Shown here: one piece after another, positions 1-8,131 of the stretch
How the letters are laid out: each line of letters opens with the position of its first letter
Numbering within the stretch: the first letter of the stretch is position 1
DNA from: CAIQPV01 sp963719855
GTDB lineage: Bacteria; Pseudomonadota; Gammaproteobacteria; Burkholderiales; Gallionellaceae
DNA length: 64,000 nucleotides
Assembly: GCA_963719855.1 (NCBI GenBank)
Contig: CAVRDK010000004.1
Span: 434,001-498,000 of the forward strand
Direction: 5' to 3'
Made by a program: the position numbers and the translations under genes
The notes under the pieces: model-generated
What the model was told of the DNA's origin: nothing
Database searches by the model: none
The model's input: the letters and a program-made list of their open reading frames with translations, nothing else

Positions 1-647
1 AGGGATTCACCGGCAAGTACATCGTATTTGAGACGATAGAGCGCAACATTGTCGATGGGTTAGCAAAATCAGTCACTTGCCAACATATGCAACCCCATTC
101 CAGTATTAACACCGACAGCCCCCGCAGCCCGCCACCGCTATCGTTCGATCCGAAACGAGGAGACTATTCCGGACGCTTTTCCATCGGCATCCAAACTCAG
201 ATGAATGTTTGGAAATATGAACACGCAAGCCGCTTGCCGAATTTTGCCAGCCTGGAACTGTTGAATGGCGCCAGACTGGCACGGGTCAAGAACGGCTGCG
301 AATTGTTCAGCCATGCTCGCTGCAACGATGCACTATTCCTGGCGGAAGAAAATGCTGAGGATTTGCCCATAAGCGCGCTGGATAATGTCGAAAAGCTCAA
401 CTTACGCATGCCCGGCATCACTCCCATCTGGGCCTTCGTTCCCAATAAATCTACCGCCTACCTCTACCCAGACAAAAAGTTCTGGAACGAGGCGGAGCAA
501 CGCTTTCATGCGCCGAATATACTCAGATCATTCCGGCAGGCCATCGCCGCCAACACAGTCGATCTCTACCCGGCAAATAACACGCATGTATCCACTACAG
601 GCTATTTGCTATTGGGCGAGGCAATTTACCATAGCATGCATCATTGA
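1..647 (+). CDS. AlgX/AlgJ-like SGNH-fold protein, C-terminal part (cut by window edge)
   Basis: The reading frame is open from base 3, ahead of the first ATG at 87, and encodes FTGKYIVFETIERNIVDGL, so the gene begins before the window. This phrase and the later VSTTGYLLLGEAIY (His near the C-terminus, as in the Asp-x-x-His pair of SGNH hydrolases) resemble the C-terminal half of AlgJ/AlgX-type polysaccharide O-acetyltransferases, which act in the periplasm on exported polysaccharide. The visible part is about 215 residues and ends in HH. The following methyltransferase and the GT9 glycosyltransferase fit a surface-polysaccharide setting. The family call is moderate because the catalytic Ser block lies outside the window. 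Confidence 0.6.
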   Translation, partial: GFTGKYIVFETIERNIVDGLAKSVTCQHMQPHSSINTDSPRSPPPLSFDPKRGDYSGRFSIGIQTQMNVWKYEHASRLPNFASLELLNGARLARVKNGCELFSHARCNDALFLAEENAEDLPISALDNVEKLNLRMPGITPIWAFVPNKSTAYLYPDKKFWNEAEQRFHAPNILRSFRQAIAANTVDLYPANNTHVSTTGYLLLGEAIYHSMHH

Positions 648-686
648 TAAGGTGCGTAGTGGGGACATTTACTTGCCGACTTATGA

Positions 687-1751
687 ATGAACATGGACAG
701 CATAACAACCACCATAAAACCTTGTTGCGATCTCTGCGGAGCCGCAGGAACGCTCGTGCAGAGCGACGTGCTGGATCCGGACGGCGTCATTTCGGGCGGC
801 TGGGGTTTCAGGAAATGCAGCGACCCCGAGTGCGGTATTTACTGGCTGGACCCTGCGCCCGTTGAGGACGAGCTATGGAAGGCATACACCAGCTACCACA
901 CACATACTAGAGATACTTCCGGCAAGCTTGAAAGAGGCATGCTCAGCCTGATCAATCGGCTTTTCAAACTGGCGTTGCTGCCCGTGTGGATGGCAAATGG
1001 ACTACGGCGGGAGATGAAGCAATTAAGGTTTATGACGCTTAAATATGAACCTGCGGGCAAACTGCTCGATGTAGGGTGTGGAGCCGGGAGATTCCTCAAC
1101 CGGATGAGAAAACGCGGCTGGGAAGTGGAAGGCATAGATTTTGATCCGCAAGCGGCGAATAAAGTCATGGCGCGCTACGGAATTAAAACTCACATTGGAG
1201 ACTTGGCCGCATGTGCGTTGCCAGCAGACTCTTATGATGTCATTACCATGAGCCAAGCCGTGGAGCATTTTTACGATCCGCGCGCCGTTCTATCGGAATG
1301 CTTACGCATCCTTAAATCGGGCGGAAAATTAATTATCACCACCCCCAATGTCAACAGTATGGGTGCCGCCGAATTCGGTGCTTATTGGCGCGGCTGGGAA
1401 GCACCTAGGCATTTGCACCTGTTTTCCACTGAAGCATTGAAACACCTCACGCAAACGTGCGGTTTCGAAGTGATCGAAGCGCGCACCTATTCATCGGACT
1501 CCGCCGGAGTGTACCGCGTGAGCAAATCCAGCCAGATGAAAGCAGGCGGAAAAATTTCTTTTTTTGACCGCCTGTGGCTACTCGGTTGGGGATATTACAA
1601 AGAGTTGCGTGAATACCAAAAACAACGAACCGCTCTCAATACCGGGCAAAACGTTCTTATTTGTGCATGCAAGCCATCTCCATTAGATTCTAAGTCACCC
1701 TTGAAAGACCAAATTCTGGGAAAGCTTAAACACCTAAGCTTTTTTAATTAG
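687..1751 (+). CDS. Class I SAM-dependent methyltransferase with N-terminal zinc-ribbon-like segment
   Basis: 354 residues. The N-terminus carries CDLCG (about residue 12) and a later CSDPECG, giving a four-Cys zinc-ribbon-like pattern often found ahead of sugar or lipid methyltransferases. The Rossmann methyltransferase follows: motif I LLDVGCGAGRFLNRM (about residue 127), an acidic residue after the next strand (GIDFDP), then SQAVEHFYDP and the post-I region LKSGGKLIITTPN. The substrate cannot be read from the sequence. It lies 39 bp after the SGNH-type gene on the same strand and converges with a glycosyltransferase, which suggests exopolysaccharide or LPS modification (inference). The start ATG AAC ATG is ambiguous by two codons. 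Confidence 0.8.
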   Translation: MNMDSITTTIKPCCDLCGAAGTLVQSDVLDPDGVISGGWGFRKCSDPECGIYWLDPAPVEDELWKAYTSYHTHTRDTSGKLERGMLSLINRLFKLALLPVWMANGLRREMKQLRFMTLKYEPAGKLLDVGCGAGRFLNRMRKRGWEVEGIDFDPQAANKVMARYGIKTHIGDLAACALPADSYDVITMSQAVEHFYDPRAVLSECLRILKSGGKLIITTPNVNSMGAAEFGAYWRGWEAPRHLHLFSTEALKHLTQTCGFEVIEARTYSSDSAGVYRVSKSSQMKAGGKISFFDRLWLLGWGYYKELREYQKQRTALNTGQNVLICACKPSPLDSKSPLKDQILGKLKHLSFFN

Positions 1752-1795
1752 TAGATGATTCTATTGTTATAGAACGGGATCGAACTTCGAAGCGC

Positions 1796-2884
1796 TCAAT
1801 GTTCAGTTTCTGTCGACAATTCCCGGATTGCCGCAATGACGTCGGCTGCCGGAAGCTCCTGCAGGCAAGCGCTCAGGCTGGTGGTATGGTGATCGCAGCC
1901 TTCCAGAATGCACGGTACGCAGTCACTCTCACCCTGCAGCAGCATTACGTTGTTAACACGCTGGGTACCTTTCATCCGGTAAGGATTGCGGTCTTCCTCA
2001 TAACCTTTTGGCCACGGCCCCCATTTCACCGGGTTGGACGGGCCAAACAGCGCAACGGTGGGGGTGCCAAGCGCCGCTGCCATGTGGGTAAGTGCCGTAT
2101 CTGGTCCCACATAATGCTTGGCGCGGCTGATGAGATAAGCGCTTTCGGCAAGGCTGAGTTTGCCCGCCATATTTATGGTACCGGATGGCATGGAACGGAA
2201 TATCTCCTCGATATAAGTTATCTCATCCGGGTCGCTGCTTCCGGTGAGTACGGAACGGATGCTATTTTCCTCAAGCCATCGGGCCAGCTCAACCCAGCCA
2301 TCCCGTTGCCACATTTTGTAGGGAAATTTTGGAGACAGGTGCAGCACCGCAAAAAGCTCTGCGCTAATATCAAACGGCAGCGCCTCGGCAACGGAGTTTT
2401 CATCGGAGGGATCCCACGCAATTATCACCTCATGGCTGCGTTTGATGCCCAGCAAATCCACCAGCCCGAGATTCGTTAGCAGAGTATGGGTTTCAACATG
2501 ATCATAAACCGCCCAACGCGATAACAGGTGTTGCTTCCAGTGTTGCTTTTTGCTGCCATCCTGCATTCCAATCCGCGTCTTCCCGGCAATCCATGCATAA
2601 AGAGTCGCCCGGTCACCCATCAGAGTTGTAAGTGCAAGGTCATAACGGCGGAACAAACTGAGAATCAGGCGTAAATGCTCCCAAAATCCGGGGCGTTCCG
2701 GGACGGTGATTACACGGTGAATATCCGGGTTGCGCAGCAAAATTCCCTCGGTATGTTCAAACACCAACACATCTATTTCGGCCTGAGGCCATGCCAGCCG
2801 CAGTGAACGGATTACAGGCGTAGACAGCAGCACATCACCTATACGCAAGGTGACGGCCACCAGTATGCGGCGCGGGGCTTTCAA
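1796..2884 (-). CDS. Glycosyltransferase family 9 (ADP-heptose:LPS heptosyltransferase-like)
   Basis: 362 residues in GT-B fold style. The N-terminal strand ILVAVTLRIGDVLLSTPV is the typical GT9 phrase (R-x-G-D-x-L-x-T-P). The C-terminal nucleotide-sugar region has YVGPDTALTHMAAALGTPTV followed by ALFGPSNPVKWGPWP, the D-T-G/A-x-x-H signature of WaaC/WaaF/WaaQ relatives. The role is transfer of heptose or a related sugar to lipid A-core or another glycan at the cytoplasmic face of the inner membrane. Which heptosyltransferase it is cannot be decided; no other waa genes are nearby. It is convergent with the methyltransferase gene (44 bp gap). Confidence 0.85.
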   Translation of the reverse strand: MKAPRRILVAVTLRIGDVLLSTPVIRSLRLAWPQAEIDVLVFEHTEGILLRNPDIHRVITVPERPGFWEHLRLILSLFRRYDLALTTLMGDRATLYAWIAGKTRIGMQDGSKKQHWKQHLLSRWAVYDHVETHTLLTNLGLVDLLGIKRSHEVIIAWDPSDENSVAEALPFDISAELFAVLHLSPKFPYKMWQRDGWVELARWLEENSIRSVLTGSSDPDEITYIEEIFRSMPSGTINMAGKLSLAESAYLISRAKHYVGPDTALTHMAAALGTPTVALFGPSNPVKWGPWPKGYEEDRNPYRMKGTQRVNNVMLLQGESDCVPCILEGCDHHTTSLSACLQELPAADVIAAIRELSTETEH

Positions 2885-3526
2885 GATCGCCCCGGTTTTA
2901 TCGGGAAACTTGCGAATTCCATTTACACAGTCAGGTTAAAACAATTTGAGGGTGTCGGAAATTATTAAAGCGGATTAGATAAGCAAACTATAGAGAATGT
3001 TACCATATTAGAAAATACAATAACCTCTACCTCTCCGAGGTAAGACCTCGGGGTATTACGGCGTATAAAAACAAAAACCGGCGAGCTACGCTTAAGTCAA
3101 AACCGAAAAACGATGCCGCCCCGTGCCAAGAGCATGGGGAATACAAGTTCAAATTTTTAAGATTAGTTGCTGGTGAATAGCTGTTTTACCATCCACACAG
3201 AAAACACAACTGTCCCAATTGCGGTTCCAACTGCACAAACTGATACGATGATTGACATTTTGATCTCCTGAGTAATAAAAATCCAACACCACGTTTAAGC
3301 TACCGCTTTTTTAAATCGTAGCACAACTTTTTACGCTTGCAAGCACTTTTCTCGAAGTTTGCCCAAAGAATTAAATTTTTTGCGCGCCAACGACACCTGT
3401 TCAGTACCTTGCCATACTGGCTCCGTATAAGTTACGTTGCTCATAATTCGTCACGTCAGGTTCCAGCAGGCGCACAAGATGATACGATGTAACCAGATTG
3501 GAATTACTTAACAAGGGCAAAAGCGC
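2885..3526. other. Intergenic region, mostly non-coding
   Basis: A 640-bp stretch between the GT9 gene and the membrane-protein gene. Apart from the 31-codon ORF listed separately at 3163-3258, it holds a small inverted repeat near 3033-3056 (CCGAGGT - AAG - ACCTCGG) that could end transcription, without a convincing T-run. No other coding potential or tRNA is seen. Confidence 0.5.
3163..3258 (-). CDS. Small single-span membrane protein, 31 residues
   Basis: A short ORF beginning ATG TCA ATC ATC and ending AGC AAC TAA. A clear Shine-Dalgarno (TCAGGAG) sits 7 nt before the ATG, which is why it is called. The protein starts MSIIVSVCAVGTAIGTVVFS, continues with VWMVKQLFTSN, and would span the membrane once with a short Lys-containing tail. 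Its size and shape resemble small subunits of respiratory oxidases (CydX, CcoQ/CcoM type), and the next genes are a TauE/DsbD-like protein and a SCO chaperone, both common around oxidase assembly. That link is inference only; no oxidase gene is in the window. Confidence 0.55.
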   Translation of the reverse strand: MSIIVSVCAVGTAIGTVVFSVWMVKQLFTSN

Positions 3527-4237
3527 ATGACTGAATTTAGCATCATCGCGGTATTTTTTGTTGGATTGTTTGGTGGTGTACACTGCCTTGGTATGTGCGG
3601 CAGCATTGTCGGCATACTTACTGCACAATTACCGAAGGACGGCGCACGCTGGCTTTTTCATCTGGCTTATAACAGTGGGCGCATCGCCAGTTATACTTTG
3701 GCTGGGGCACTGGTCGGCGCTATCGGACAAGTCGGTTTTTTGTTGCGCGATGTGGTGCCGATACAGCATGTGCTGTTTATGCTTTCCAGTCTGATGCTGA
3801 TCGCGCTGGGCTTGTATGTCGCGGGAATTTGGAGCATGGTGCGGCACATCGAGCAAGCTGGCAGCATGCTGTGGGAACACATTCAACCGCTGACTCGCAG
3901 CCTGCTTCCGGTTAACACCCCAACGCGCGCACTGCTGCTCGGTGCACTATGGGGGTGGTTGCCGTGCGGGCTGATATATAGTGTACTTGTTACGGCACTG
4001 GCCAGTGGTCACGCGCAGAGTGGCGCGCTGATCATGCTGGCATTCGGCCTGGGCACATTGCCTAACCTTCTAGTCATTGGCATGTTTTGGGAACGTTGTC
4101 GTCACTGGGTGCAATCGCCAAAGGTTCGCTTGGCAGCAGGCTTGATAATTATGGCGTTTGGCATATATGGCCTTATCAAGGTTGGATATGTCTTTGCTGT
4201 GCATGGTTGGACGGGAAGTTGTCATGTGGAAGCATAA
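3527..4237 (+). CDS. Sulfite exporter TauE/SafE-family (DsbD-like, CcoS-neighbour type) membrane protein
   Basis: 236 residues with about six hydrophobic segments. The N-terminal phrase LFGGVHCLGMCGSIVG is the hallmark of the DsbD_2-type transmembrane family often found beside cytochrome cbb3 assembly genes, and a second half carries GALWGWLPCGLIYSVL with another conserved Pro-Cys. These Cys residues suggest metal or thiol handling during cytochrome c or oxidase biogenesis; transport of copper or reducing equivalents has been proposed for the family. It overlaps the SCO gene by 14 bp, indicating an operon with a copper chaperone. Confidence 0.8.
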   Translation: MTEFSIIAVFFVGLFGGVHCLGMCGSIVGILTAQLPKDGARWLFHLAYNSGRIASYTLAGALVGAIGQVGFLLRDVVPIQHVLFMLSSLMLIALGLYVAGIWSMVRHIEQAGSMLWEHIQPLTRSLLPVNTPTRALLLGALWGWLPCGLIYSVLVTALASGHAQSGALIMLAFGLGTLPNLLVIGMFWERCRHWVQSPKVRLAAGLIIMAFGIYGLIKVGYVFAVHGWTGSCHVEA

Positions 4238-4814
4238 TTTATTTTTGTTGCTGCTTGTGGCGTCACTTACTGCTTGCAGCGAACCGGATATGCCTTCCCC
4301 CTATCACGCGGTAGATGTAACCTGGCAGCATACCAAGGCTGATTTTCACCTTACCGACTTTAATGGAAAAGCTCGTAGCCTTGAGGATTTCAGCGGAAAA
4401 GTAGTGGTTTTGTTCTTCGGCTATACCCATTGCCCCGAGGTGTGTCCTACCACGCTGGCAGATATTGCGCGGGTTATGCGTTTGCTTGGCAAAGATGCGG
4501 ATCGTGTGCAGGTTTTATTTGTCACGCTTGATCCGGAACGGGACAGCCCTGAGTTGCTGGCACAGTATGTGCCGTCCTTTGATCATTCCTTTATGGGATT
4601 GTATGGTGACGCACAGGCAACAGCCCAAGCGGCCAAGGCTTTTGGTGTGAGCTATGAGAAGCAATCTAACAAAAACGGTGGCTATACGCTGGATCATTCC
4701 GACGGTACATATTTGATCGGCACCAAAGGCCGCCCATTGTTGCTCTCGCCTTACGGACAACGAACAGAACTGCTGGTGCAGGACATCAGATTGTTGCTGG
4801 CTACTGGTCAATGA
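4224..4814 (+). CDS. SCO1/SenC/PrrC-family copper chaperone lipoprotein
   Basis: The start ATG at 4224 is preferred over the upstream in-frame ATG at 4158. It gives 196 residues with a clear lipoprotein signal (FLLLLVASLTAC, lipobox L-T-A-C) and overlaps the end of the preceding gene. The thioredoxin-like fold carries the SCO copper site CPEVCPTTLADI (C-x3-C) after the strand VVLFFGYTHCPEVCP, and the third ligand His in YTLDHSDGTYLI. SCO proteins deliver copper to the CuA site or otherwise help assemble cytochrome oxidases at the outer face of the inner membrane. It is followed by a MITE-like repeat rather than a standard terminator. Confidence 0.9.
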   Translation: MWKHNLFLLLLVASLTACSEPDMPSPYHAVDVTWQHTKADFHLTDFNGKARSLEDFSGKVVVLFFGYTHCPEVCPTTLADIARVMRLLGKDADRVQVLFVTLDPERDSPELLAQYVPSFDHSFMGLYGDAQATAQAAKAFGVSYEKQSNKNGGYTLDHSDGTYLIGTKGRPLLLSPYGQRTELLVQDIRLLLATGQ

Positions 4815-4821
4815 ACAAAAT

Positions 4822-4969
4822 TAAGGGAGCCTCTATAAATCCAATTTTCTAAGTCAGACAAGGCGCGATTAAAAAATTGCGACGACGCATATACCTGATA
4901 TGTTAGAAGTAATTTTTTATGAGCAACGCAGTACGGCGACGAGAATTGGATTTATAGAGGCTCCCTTAA
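4822..4969. mobile_element. MITE-like element, copy A (TA-flanked, 27-bp perfect terminal repeats)
   Basis: The ends form a perfect 27-bp inverted repeat (4820-4846 against 4944-4970; outer part AGGGAGCCTCTATAAATCC), bounded by TA on both sides. The interior carries the core phrase GACAAGGCGCGA ... GACGCATATACCTGATATG ... GAGCAACGCAGTACGGCGACG, shared in shortened or inverted form with the elements near 34.9 and 45.3 kb. No ORF of substance. Size, terminal repeats and TA boundaries fit a non-autonomous element of an IS630/Tc1-mariner-like transposase; none is in the window. It lies between convergent genes and could also act as a bidirectional terminator. Confidence 0.75.
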
Positions 4970-4997
4970 TGAACTAACTCGAATTAGCTCGCCCGTC

Positions 4998-5699
4998 TTA
5001 TGCCCGGCGCACGGAGAAACTATCGAACATCGTTCCGATGTGGTCGCATAGCGCATCATTCAGCAAATCTTGATTTGAGTAGGTAGTATTGACTGCCTCA
5101 TCGGCGCATCCTTGAGGCCGGAATTCCTGAAGCACGTAATGCTTCACCCCCAGTTGTTGTAATTCATCCGCCAGTTTTAGCAATGAAGCTGAGGTGTGAT
5201 ACAGCGAATGCACGGTAGTGCGGATCTCATAAGGCACGCCACTTGCCAATAGCATCATGGTGCTTTCCCGAGATTTCTCGCCGCTAGTCGGAGTGCCGGT
5301 CACTTTGTCATAGTCGGTGAAGGCAGACTTGATGTCCAACCCCACCCAGGAAGTTAGCGGCAACAACTCAGCGAGATGCGAAGGGTAAGCACCGCCAGTG
5401 TGCAAGCCGACCTTGAAACCAAGCTCACGAACTTCCGTCATGGCTTGTTTGAGTTCATCTTGCAGCGTCGGTTCGCCACCACTAAAGACGACTGCATCCA
5501 GCAACCCTTGACGGCGGTGCAGAAAACTCATCACGGCGTGCCATTCTAATTGGCTCTCTCCGTGGCGGGGAATTAGATGAGGGTTGTGGCAATACCCGCA
5601 GCGCCAAGGGCAACCCTGGCAAAATACTACGGCGGCCAAGCAACCGGGGAAATCGTTACTGGTCAGTGGTGTAAGGCCACCGATTTGCAGGTTTGACAA
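4998..5699 (-). CDS. nrdG: Anaerobic ribonucleoside-triphosphate reductase activating protein (radical SAM)
   Basis: 233 residues. The 4Fe-4S/SAM binding motif is CQGCPWRCGYC (C-x3-C-x2-C), preceded by IGGLTPLTSNDFPGCLAAVV as in the NrdG/pyruvate-formate-lyase-activase branch. SGGEPTLQ is the GGE motif. The enzyme cleaves SAM to install the glycyl radical on class III ribonucleotide reductase. The only start giving the expected N-terminus is TTG at 5699: an in-frame TAG lies three codons upstream, and no good Shine-Dalgarno is seen. The weak start and a long hairpin just upstream suggest low or structure-controlled translation. Confidence 0.9.
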   Translation of the reverse strand: MSNLQIGGLTPLTSNDFPGCLAAVVFCQGCPWRCGYCHNPHLIPRHGESQLEWHAVMSFLHRRQGLLDAVVFSGGEPTLQDELKQAMTEVRELGFKVGLHTGGAYPSHLAELLPLTSWVGLDIKSAFTDYDKVTGTPTSGEKSRESTMMLLASGVPYEIRTTVHSLYHTSASLLKLADELQQLGVKHYVLQEFRPQGCADEAVNTTYSNQDLLNDALCDHIGTMFDSFSVRRA

Positions 5700-5711
5700 G
5701 ATTAACTATAG

Positions 5712-5756
5712 CAGGGAGCGCCACATGCACGGCTTCTGAGCATGTGGTTCTCCCTG
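5712..5756 (-). other. Intercistronic stem-loop between the glycyl-radical subunit gene and nrdG
   Basis: Two-part stem: CAGGGAG (5712-5718) pairs with CTCCCTG (5750-5756), and CCACATGC (5721-5728) pairs with GCATGTGG (5740-5747). There is no T-run after it on the minus strand, so a simple terminator is unlikely. An RNA-stability or translation-control element before the TTG start of nrdG is more plausible. Confidence 0.6.
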
Positions 5757-5765
5757 GGGATTAAA

Positions 5766-5960
5766 TCAGGCGGCCAACTGGGCGCGGCATTCCTGGAAAT
5801 GCTTGCGCTCGTAATGCTCTCCCTTTTTGCCGATGTTGAATGAGGCTACCGGCCGATGGTAACCCATCACGCGAGTCCACACTTCGCAGGGTTGGCGTTC
5901 CTCTTCGGTCAAAAAGATTTCATTGGTTTTAAGGTGGTTCTGGTTGGACAAATCGTTCAT
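5766..5960 (-). CDS. Separate glycyl-radical-domain subunit of class III ribonucleotide reductase
   Basis: 64 residues. The segment CEVWTRVMGYHRPVASFNIG followed by KKGEHYERKHF matches the extreme C-terminus of NrdD proteins, where the Gly of R-V-x-G-Y carries the radical. The large subunit encoded just upstream ends after its zinc-binding CPKC motif and lacks this segment, so the two together make one complete NrdD. It has its own ribosome binding site (AAGGAG, 5 nt before ATG) and starts 37 bp after the nrdD stop, so it is a distinct polypeptide rather than a frameshift product. A precedent for a detachable glycyl-radical domain is GrcA/YfiD for pyruvate formate-lyase. Confidence 0.8.
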   Translation of the reverse strand: MNDLSNQNHLKTNEIFLTEEERQPCEVWTRVMGYHRPVASFNIGKKGEHYERKHFQECRAQLAA

Positions 5961-5997
5961 TACATTCTCCTTGATAAATAATGTGGTAGGTGGTTGC

Positions 5998-8046
5998 TCA
6001 GGCTGTAGCTAAATTTTTGTTACGTTTTTCGGTTAAGCGTTCCTGGTCGCATTTCGGGCAGAACTTGTGTTCGCCATCAATATATCCGTGCTGTGGACAA
6101 ATCGAAAACGTAGGGGTGATCGTGATATAAGGTTGGCCAAATCTTTCCAGAGCACGGCGCACCAGATTCTTGCAGGCTTCCGCGCTGGTGATGCGCTCGC
6201 TCATATATAGGTGCATCACAGTGCCGCCCGTGTATTTTTTCTGTAATTCTTCTTGCCGTTCCAGAGCTTCAAACGGATCATCGGTGAAGCCGACCGGCAG
6301 TTGCGAGGAGTTGGTGTAGTAGGGTGTCTCCTTCGTGCCGGCTTGAATGATATCGGAGAAGCGCTTTTTGTCTTCCTTGGCGAAACGGTAAGTGGTGCCT
6401 TCCGCCGGCGTTGCTTCCAGATTGTACATGTGTCCTGTTTCTTCCTGGAAAGCGAGCATCTTGGCTCGTACGTGATCGAGCAGCCGTACCGCGAAAGCGT
6501 GGCCCCATTCAGTCGCGATGTCGTGCTCGTCGTGGGTGAAGTTGCGAACCATCTCGTTGATGCCGTTGACTCCCAGCGTGGAGAAGTGATTGCGCAACGT
6601 GCCCAGGTAGCGCTTGGTATAAGGAAACAGCCCTGCGTCCATGTGGCGCTGGATTACTTTGCGTTTAATTTCCAGGCAGTTTTTGCCAATTTCCATCAAT
6701 TCGTCGAGACGACGGATCAACGCTTCCTCGTTATTCTGGTAGAGGTAGCCCAGGCGCGCGCAGTTGACGGTGACGACTCCCACCGAACCGGTCTGCTCGG
6801 CACTGCCGAACAGTCCATTGCCGCGTTTCAGCAGTTCGCGCAGGTCGAGTTGCAGGCGGCAGCACATGGATCTGACCATGTTAGGTTTGAGATCGGAATT
6901 GATGAAGTTCTGGAAATAGGGCAGGCCATACTTTGCAGTCATCTCGAATAGCAAGGTGGCATTTTCGGACTCCCACGGGAAATCAGGGGTCATGTTGTAG
7001 GTCGGGATGGGGAAAGTAAACACCCGTCCTTTGGCATCACCAGTAGTCATCACCTCGATATAAGCGCGGTTAATCATGTCCATTTCAGTCTGCAACTCGC
7101 CATAGCTGAACGGCATTTCCTTCCCCCCGATGATGGGGATTTGCTCGCGCAGGTCTTCCGGGCATACCCAGTCGAAGGTCAGGTTGGTGAACGGTGTCTG
7201 GGTTCCCCAGCGCGACGGCACGTTGAGGTTGTAGATGAGTTCCTGGATGTGCTGCTTTACCTCGCGGAAGGGCAGATTATCCTTGCGGATAAAGGGCGCC
7301 ATATATGTGTCGAATGAACTGAATGCCTGTGCGCCTGCCCACTCGTTCTGTAAGGTGCCGAGGAAGTTGACGATTTGACCGACAGCGGAAGACATATGCT
7401 TGGGCGGGCCAGCCTCAACTTTGCCTGGGACACCGTTGAGGCCATCGTTGAGCAGGGTACGCAGCGACCAGCCTGCGCAATAACCGGCCAGCATATCCAG
7501 ATCGTGTACATGGATATCGCCTTCGCGATGTGCGACGCCGACTTCCGGCGGGTAGACATGGTTAAGCCAGTAGTTGGCCACCACCTTGCCGGAAACATTC
7601 AGAATCAGCCCTCCCAAACTATAACCCTGGTTGGCATTGGCGTTGACACGCCAGTCCATCTGGTTGAGATATTCGTTAATCGAGCTTTCCACGTCCACCA
7701 CCGTTTTGCGATCCTGGCGCAGCTTGGTGTGTTGTTCGCGGTAGACAATGTAAGTACGGGCAGTCTTGAAGTGATTAGCGGTGATCAGCACCTGCTCCAC
7801 TGCATCCTGAATTTTCTCGATGTGAGGCGGTTCGGCGCGGAATTTGTGAATCAGTACTTTGACAACTTGAGCCGTGAGCAAAAATGCCTCATTGGCGTCG
7901 AAATCGCCGGAAGCAGCACCAGCACGCTGGATTGCAGAACGAATTTTTTCAGAGTCGAATGGCACCAGCGAGCCATCGCGCTTGATCACCCCTTTAGGTA
8001 ACGAAACCAAATTGCTGCTACCGCCCCCCGGCTGGTTTTCTGCCAT
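5998..8046 (-). CDS. nrdD: Anaerobic ribonucleoside-triphosphate reductase, large subunit lacking its glycyl-radical tail
   Basis: 682 residues. The N-terminal ATP-cone (about residues 15-110, VIKRDGSLVPFDSEKIRSAI) gives allosteric activity control. The barrel holds active-site candidates in SMCCRLQLDLRELLKRG, GSVGVVTVNCARLGYL and the HVHDLDMLAGYCAGWSL region. The C-terminus has ITPTFSICPQHGYIDGEHKF and CPKCDQE, the zinc site of the NrdD family, and then stops after KRNKNLATA without the R-V-x-G-Y glycyl-radical motif, which is encoded separately downstream. The enzyme reduces ribonucleoside triphosphates to dNTPs without oxygen, usually with formate as reductant. Transcription is probably repressed by NrdR through the boxes at 8132-8179. 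Confidence 0.93.
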   Translation of the reverse strand: MAENQPGGGSSNLVSLPKGVIKRDGSLVPFDSEKIRSAIQRAGAASGDFDANEAFLLTAQVVKVLIHKFRAEPPHIEKIQDAVEQVLITANHFKTARTYIVYREQHTKLRQDRKTVVDVESSINEYLNQMDWRVNANANQGYSLGGLILNVSGKVVANYWLNHVYPPEVGVAHREGDIHVHDLDMLAGYCAGWSLRTLLNDGLNGVPGKVEAGPPKHMSSAVGQIVNFLGTLQNEWAGAQAFSSFDTYMAPFIRKDNLPFREVKQHIQELIYNLNVPSRWGTQTPFTNLTFDWVCPEDLREQIPIIGGKEMPFSYGELQTEMDMINRAYIEVMTTGDAKGRVFTFPIPTYNMTPDFPWESENATLLFEMTAKYGLPYFQNFINSDLKPNMVRSMCCRLQLDLRELLKRGNGLFGSAEQTGSVGVVTVNCARLGYLYQNNEEALIRRLDELMEIGKNCLEIKRKVIQRHMDAGLFPYTKRYLGTLRNHFSTLGVNGINEMVRNFTHDEHDIATEWGHAFAVRLLDHVRAKMLAFQEETGHMYNLEATPAEGTTYRFAKEDKKRFSDIIQAGTKETPYYTNSSQLPVGFTDDPFEALERQEELQKKYTGGTVMHLYMSERITSAEACKNLVRRALERFGQPYITITPTFSICPQHGYIDGEHKFCPKCDQERLTEKRNKNLATA

Positions 8047-8131
8047 TGTTTTCTCCCGAATCGTATATTATTTGGATAACTTCGCCCTGAGCTTCAGAAG
8101 CACACAAAATTTTATTGTACGACTTTATAAA

